DNA of 64,000 bases from JALZUU01 sp964441245 (GTDB lineage Bacteria > Bacteroidota > Bacteroidia > Chitinophagales > Saprospiraceae). This document shows positions 60,462-64,000 of the stretch, piece by piece (the stretch's first letter is position 1; each line of letters starts with the position of its first letter). The notes under the pieces are model-generated. The model saw nothing but the letters and a program-made list of their open reading frames with translations. It did no database searches and was not told where the DNA came from. The stretch is taken from positions 62,001 to 126,000 of the forward strand of contig CAYTVR010000001.1 of assembly GCA_964441245.1 (NCBI GenBank), written 5' to 3'. Position numbers and translations under genes: made by a program.

Positions 60462-60857
60462 TTAAGCGCTAGCTTTTAGATTTTCCTCCTGCTCTTTCAA
60501 ATCCTGAAGGATTTTCTTTATGCGAAGGATCAATTCATTCGGTTTGAATGGTTTGGTGATAAAGTCTGAGGCTCCTAAACGGAATGCTTCCAAAACTATT
60601 TCATCGTTTTCAAGGGACGAAATTACAATAATTGGTAGAGAACTTTTCATATCCTGACGAACAAAATGCACTAATTCTAATCCTGTTACAAAAGGCATCA
60701 TGATATCAGCAACAATAATATCGGGCGTGAACTCTTGGATTTTTTCTAAGGCTTTTTTTCCATTCTCTGCGACTATAACCTCAAAACCATGCTTACGAAG
60801 TCGAAACTCCAAAGCAGTCAACATAATTTCTTCATCTTCACATATCAAAATCTTCAT
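60462..60857 (-). CDS. stand-alone receiver (response regulator)
   Basis: The 131-residue protein is a single REC domain: acidic pocket CEDEE (6-10), phosphoacceptor Asp51 (IIVADIMMP), Thr/Ser in IVISS and Lys in FITKPFKPNEL. A short Lys/Glu-rich helix (LRIKKILQDLKEQEENL) ends the chain. There is no output domain, as for CheY-type or phosphorelay shuttles. Together with the Hpt protein and hybrid kinase just upstream on the same strand it can take part in a His-Asp-His-Asp relay. That grouping is inferred from position. Confidence 0.87.
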   Translation of the reverse strand: MKILICEDEEIMLTALEFRLRKHGFEVIVAENGKKALEKIQEFTPDIIVADIMMPFVTGLELVHFVRQDMKSSLPIIVISSLENDEIVLEAFRLGASDFITKPFKPNELILRIKKILQDLKEQEENLKASA

Positions 60858-61004
60858 AAGTCCTAGAGCTTTTGTGGTTGGGAAATGAATGTTATCAGAT
60901 TATTCTTTTTCGATGCTAAAGTCCCAATCTAACGTATAAACTGCAAAAAAGATACTACGAACTAATTTATGATGTGACATAGTAAAAGGAAATAAAACGC
61001 AGTT

Positions 61005-61400
61005 TTAAGCTAATTTAGTCTGCTCTTTTTTCAATTCTTCCATTATGTTAGGACAAACCTCTTGCATTACTTTCATTAAGTCCGCAATCTGAGCAGTTCC
61101 TTCTGTCGTTTTTGCCAAAGTCTCAATGTCCTTATTAGCATTAGTCATTTCAGTATTACCGACAAAAGCTAAGGTTGACTTCATTTTATGGCTTACAGAT
61201 CCAAGTTCTTCCCAGCTTTCAGAAGCTAGTAGTCCAAGCATTTTTTCTAGTTCTTCTGGTAATTCTGTCAGTAACATGTCCAGCATGACTTGTTTCATTT
61301 CGGCATCACCATCGGCCATCATATCCATATATTCGAGATTGATAAAACTGTAACCGTTATCACTCATCTGATTAGTCGTTGTTGTTAACATACTTTGCAA
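61005..61400 (-). CDS. histidine phosphotransfer (Hpt) protein
   Basis: The 131-residue protein is a helical Hpt domain with the phospho-accepting His71 in VSHKMKSTLAFVG (the HxxK[S/G] pattern of Hpt). SFINLEYMDMMADGDAEMKQVMLDMLLTEL forms the leading helices. The ATG at 61400 overlaps the kinase stop region by 29 bases. An internal ATG at 61367 (MSDNGYSFI) would remove the overlap and keep the domain, so the exact start is open. It shuttles phosphate from the hybrid kinase's receiver to a response regulator. Confidence 0.83.
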   Translation of the reverse strand: MQSMLTTTTNQMSDNGYSFINLEYMDMMADGDAEMKQVMLDMLLTELPEELEKMLGLLASESWEELGSVSHKMKSTLAFVGNTEMTNANKDIETLAKTTEGTAQIADLMKVMQEVCPNIMEELKKEQTKLA

Positions 61401-63744
61401 TTTTATAAAATAGTTGTTCAGGTTCGAATGGTTTTAAAACAAAATCATCCATTCCATATTCTTTAAATTTTTCATCTTTAGAAATGTGCGCGTGCGCAGT
61501 CATGGCGAGTATCGGCATTTTTGAAATAGCTGGCATATTATTTCTAATGTGCATCGTTGTTTCGTAGCCATCCATAATTGGCATTTGAATATCCATCAAG
61601 ATGATATCAAATTTTTCTTTTCCTAAGATTTCTACTGCCTCACCACCGTGATTAGCAATAGTGATATGAATCTTTTCCCATTTTTTCAGTAAGGTCTTTT
61701 TCGCAACCAGTTGATTCATTTTATGATCTTCCACTAGAAGTAAACGAATCGCTCCGTCATCTCTTAAAACTAGATTTTCTTCTTTAGGAGTCTGGGTATC
61801 TGCTTCTACTGTATCTCCGCTTTTTTCAAAAGCTAAGTCAAAAAAGAAAATAGAACCTTCTCCAAATACACTGGTTACTCCAATTTTTCCTCCTTGCTGT
61901 TCTACTAGATTTTTAGAAATAGATAGTCCCAGTCCAGTTCCTTCAAATAATCTTTCTTTTGTACGAATTCGAGTAAATGTTTCAAATACAGCACCTAATT
62001 TATCATCTGGAATTCCAATTCCTGTATCGGCAACTTCAAAGTGAAGGTGTACCGCGCTATCATTTTCAGCTACATTTTTTACAAATATTTTTACTGATCC
62101 ACTATCGGTAAATTTCACTGCATTCCCAACCAAATTATTTAAGATTTGATTCAATCGCAGTTTATCTCCATTAATGATCGTAGGTACACTGTCGTCAATA
62201 TTCAATTCGAAAAGCAAATCTTTTTCATTTGCTTTATATTGCATCATGTTCACGAGGTTAGATAACAATTCGCGCAAATTGAAATTTTTATAATCGAATT
62301 GAACCTTACCATTTTGCAAGGTTGAAATCTCTAGGATATCATTGATAATTCCCAATAATATCTCAGAAGATTGCTTGATTGAACTAATGAATCCACTTTG
62401 TTCTTCATCTAATTTTGTCTGAATCACTAGATTACTCATTCCTAAAATGGCATTCATCGGCGTCCGCATCTCATGACTGATACTTGCAATAAATTGCTCT
62501 TTCATGGCTGCCGATTGTCGAGCCAAGTCACGGGCTTTGATCAACTGTTCTGCTTGTTTTCGCTCCGTAATATCTCTTACGATTCCATTGTATCCTTCAA
62601 AATCATCCGTATCAATGATATTCGCAGTAATTTCACAATAACGAGTAGAGCCATCTTTACATTCTACTTCTATTTCAAAATCTTTTACTGCTTTTCGCGA
62701 TTGAAGGGCTTCTAAAAACTCGGTTCTTTTTTCATCAGGCTGATAACTATTGTGCAAATTAACTGAAGAAATCTCTTCTCTTGTATAGCCTAATAGTTCA
62801 AGTGTTGCTTCATTAAAATCAATAAATTTTCCACTTAAATCACAGATGTATATCGCATCTTTTGAGCGCGTAAAAATATCTTCGTAACGCTCCTGACTTT
62901 TTACCATCTCTAACTCCGCTCGCTTACGCTCCGTCATATCCTGAATGATCCCACTTAAGATTAAAGTGTTCTCTGTATTTTTCTGAATATTACATTGAAT
63001 GAAAACGTATCGCGATTCACCGTCTTCCCGACTTACTTTGATGTCTTTTTTAACTTCTTTTTGATTCAAGGTTTCTTCATGAATCGAGCTAAAAATATAG
63101 AACGGACAAGCGGGGTCTTCCAAATTTTCCTTAGAATAAGTCGCTGTTCTTTGAGAAATTCCAAAGATACGATAGACCTCATCTGATGCCGTAAATATTT
63201 TTGTGGTTGGATTATACTCCCAGTTACCAATGTTAGCTATACGTTGAGTTTCCTCTAAACGTTTCAAGACACTGCTCCGTTCTATCGAATAACGTAGAGA
63301 CTTTGCCAATAAATCTGCATCGAAGGCTCCTTTTATCAAAAAATCTTGAGCACCTGCCTTTACAGCATTAATTCCAAGACTTTTGTCCGAAAGACCGGTT
63401 AATACAATGACATTTTTATCGGGAAATTTTTCTAAAAGACGTTCTAAGGTTTCAAATCCACGACTATCTGGTAAGGTCAAATCTAATAGAATAGCCGCAT
63501 AGTCTTCTTCAGCTTCTAAAGCTGCAATACCATCAGATAGAGATGTTTTATTGGTAATTTTGCAATTTAGCAAATCAGATTCGCCTAATAATAACTCGAC
63601 TAATCGAGCATCTCCAGGGTTATCCTCAATCAACAATATCTTGTTGTGGTTCTCTAGGTTTGAAATGTCCTCATACATAGTGGATTCACTTGTTGAGTGA
63701 TTATTGGTCATCTCAGGATTGTTATCAGTATAATTCGTATTCAA
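61372..63744 (-). CDS. hybrid sensor histidine kinase with two receivers and PAS domains
   Basis: The 790-residue protein has no membrane segment, so it senses in the cytoplasm. A first receiver at about 34-155 has phosphoacceptor Asp88 (LLDLTLPDSRG). Two PAS/PAC units follow at about 160-275 and 283-395 (IQDMTERKRAE, VRDITERKQAE). HisKA has His424 (FIASISHEMRTPMNAILG), and HATPase_c has NLVGNAVKFTDSG, DTGIGIPDDKLGAVFETF and EGTGLGLSISKNLVEQQGG. A C-terminal receiver has Asp718 (IILMDIQMP). The Hpt and single-receiver genes follow on the same strand, giving a full phosphorelay. The signal is unknown; PAS could bind a small molecule or haem. Confidence 0.92.
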   Translation of the reverse strand: MNTNYTDNNPEMTNNHSTSESTMYEDISNLENHNKILLIEDNPGDARLVELLLGESDLLNCKITNKTSLSDGIAALEAEEDYAAILLDLTLPDSRGFETLERLLEKFPDKNVIVLTGLSDKSLGINAVKAGAQDFLIKGAFDADLLAKSLRYSIERSSVLKRLEETQRIANIGNWEYNPTTKIFTASDEVYRIFGISQRTATYSKENLEDPACPFYIFSSIHEETLNQKEVKKDIKVSREDGESRYVFIQCNIQKNTENTLILSGIIQDMTERKRAELEMVKSQERYEDIFTRSKDAIYICDLSGKFIDFNEATLELLGYTREEISSVNLHNSYQPDEKRTEFLEALQSRKAVKDFEIEVECKDGSTRYCEITANIIDTDDFEGYNGIVRDITERKQAEQLIKARDLARQSAAMKEQFIASISHEMRTPMNAILGMSNLVIQTKLDEEQSGFISSIKQSSEILLGIINDILEISTLQNGKVQFDYKNFNLRELLSNLVNMMQYKANEKDLLFELNIDDSVPTIINGDKLRLNQILNNLVGNAVKFTDSGSVKIFVKNVAENDSAVHLHFEVADTGIGIPDDKLGAVFETFTRIRTKERLFEGTGLGLSISKNLVEQQGGKIGVTSVFGEGSIFFFDLAFEKSGDTVEADTQTPKEENLVLRDDGAIRLLLVEDHKMNQLVAKKTLLKKWEKIHITIANHGGEAVEILGKEKFDIILMDIQMPIMDGYETTMHIRNNMPAISKMPILAMTAHAHISKDEKFKEYGMDDFVLKPFEPEQLFYKIAKYVNNND

Positions 63745-63834
63745 GGTATCAAAATTAGGTGCGATTTGAAATAAGTCTAAACCACCTAAAAGAGTCAGGT
63801 CTATGAAGACCGCTCTAAGAAGCCGTTTAATCCC

Positions 63835-63999
63835 TTAGCTACGAGGTTGAAAAACAAAAGTTGCGCCAATATCCTCAATTACAAAAAGGCAAAGGTGTTC
63901 TGCCGGTTTTTTATAGATTTTTTTAAAGTCATTTACCTTTTCCATAGCGATTAACTGCTTTGTAGCAAATTCTTCTAAGGAAGATACATTGATCACCCA
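63835..63999 (-). CDS. C-terminal part of an unidentified gene cut by the window edge
   Basis: The minus-strand frame reads, from the window end, WVINVSSLEEFATKQLIAME, then KVNDFKKIYKKPAEHLCLFV and IEDIGATFVFQPRS, and a TAA at 63835-63837. No start is visible; the gene continues beyond the window. About 55 codons are seen, with natural-looking composition. I recognise no family. It lies 90 bases before the hybrid kinase start. Confidence 0.5.
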   Translation of the reverse strand, partial: WVINVSSLEEFATKQLIAMEKVNDFKKIYKKPAEHLCLFVIEDIGATFVFQPRS

Positions 64000-64000
64000 T

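Overview
The window is AT-rich chromosomal DNA from a member of the Bacteroidota, probably a Saprospiria-like gliding or marine lineage. The evidence is a GldH gliding lipoprotein, a protein with a type IX secretion C-terminal sorting domain, a FISUMP protein, FecR/ECF/TonB transduction genes, STN and carboxypeptidase-regulatory TonB receptors, promoters of the TAnnTTTG type and mostly weak Shine-Dalgarno sequences. No transposase, integrase, prophage or CRISPR array is visible.

Layout. 0-12 kb: a divergent EF-G, an alpha/beta hydrolase, pyruvate carboxylase, a FISUMP protein, an elongator tRNA-Met followed by a GIY-YIG gene and a decayed second copy of the same unit, a flavin amine oxidase and adenine deaminase. 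12-22 kb: an MscS channel, an M48 protease, then a complete curli-type functional amyloid locus on the minus strand: response regulator, CsgA-like and CsgB-like curlin-repeat proteins, a two-domain CsgH-like/CsgE protein, CsgF, an enlarged CsgG and a TolB-like lipoprotein bracketed by two copies of a small dispersed repeat. 22-36 kb: mostly housekeeping genes (aspS, SLC12-type transporter, hemA, LolC/E-type permease, two cyclophilin lipoproteins, polyphosphate glucokinase), plus an apparently inactive M48 homologue and a TPR protein. 36-47 kb: TonB receptor, DUF4197, gldH, dnaJ, grpE, a TlpA thioredoxin, a flavin reductase-like protein, an LPG-synthase-like membrane protein and a VWA protein. 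47-51 kb: a small accessory patch with a third repeat copy, an AAA ATPase split by a stop codon, a small wHTH-like protein, a WGR-PARP, PnuC and a 120-bp tandem repeat. 51-58 kb: an ECF sigma, FecR and TonB signalling set with three unrelated genes lying between the sigma factor and FecR. 58-64 kb: M20 peptidase, RfbA and a phosphorelay group (receiver, Hpt, hybrid kinase).

How the genes work together. The curli genes form one functional unit: CsgA/CsgB-like proteins would be the fibre, CsgG/CsgE/CsgF the outer-membrane export gate, and the NarL-type regulator just upstream a candidate controller. The N-terminal half of the CsgE protein resembles CsgH, the curli aggregation inhibitor, so chaperone-inhibitor and secretion-adaptor functions may be joined in one chain. 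The repeats at 14.2, 16.0 and 47.0 kb all lie 18-75 bp after a stop codon and in the same orientation relative to the gene upstream of them.
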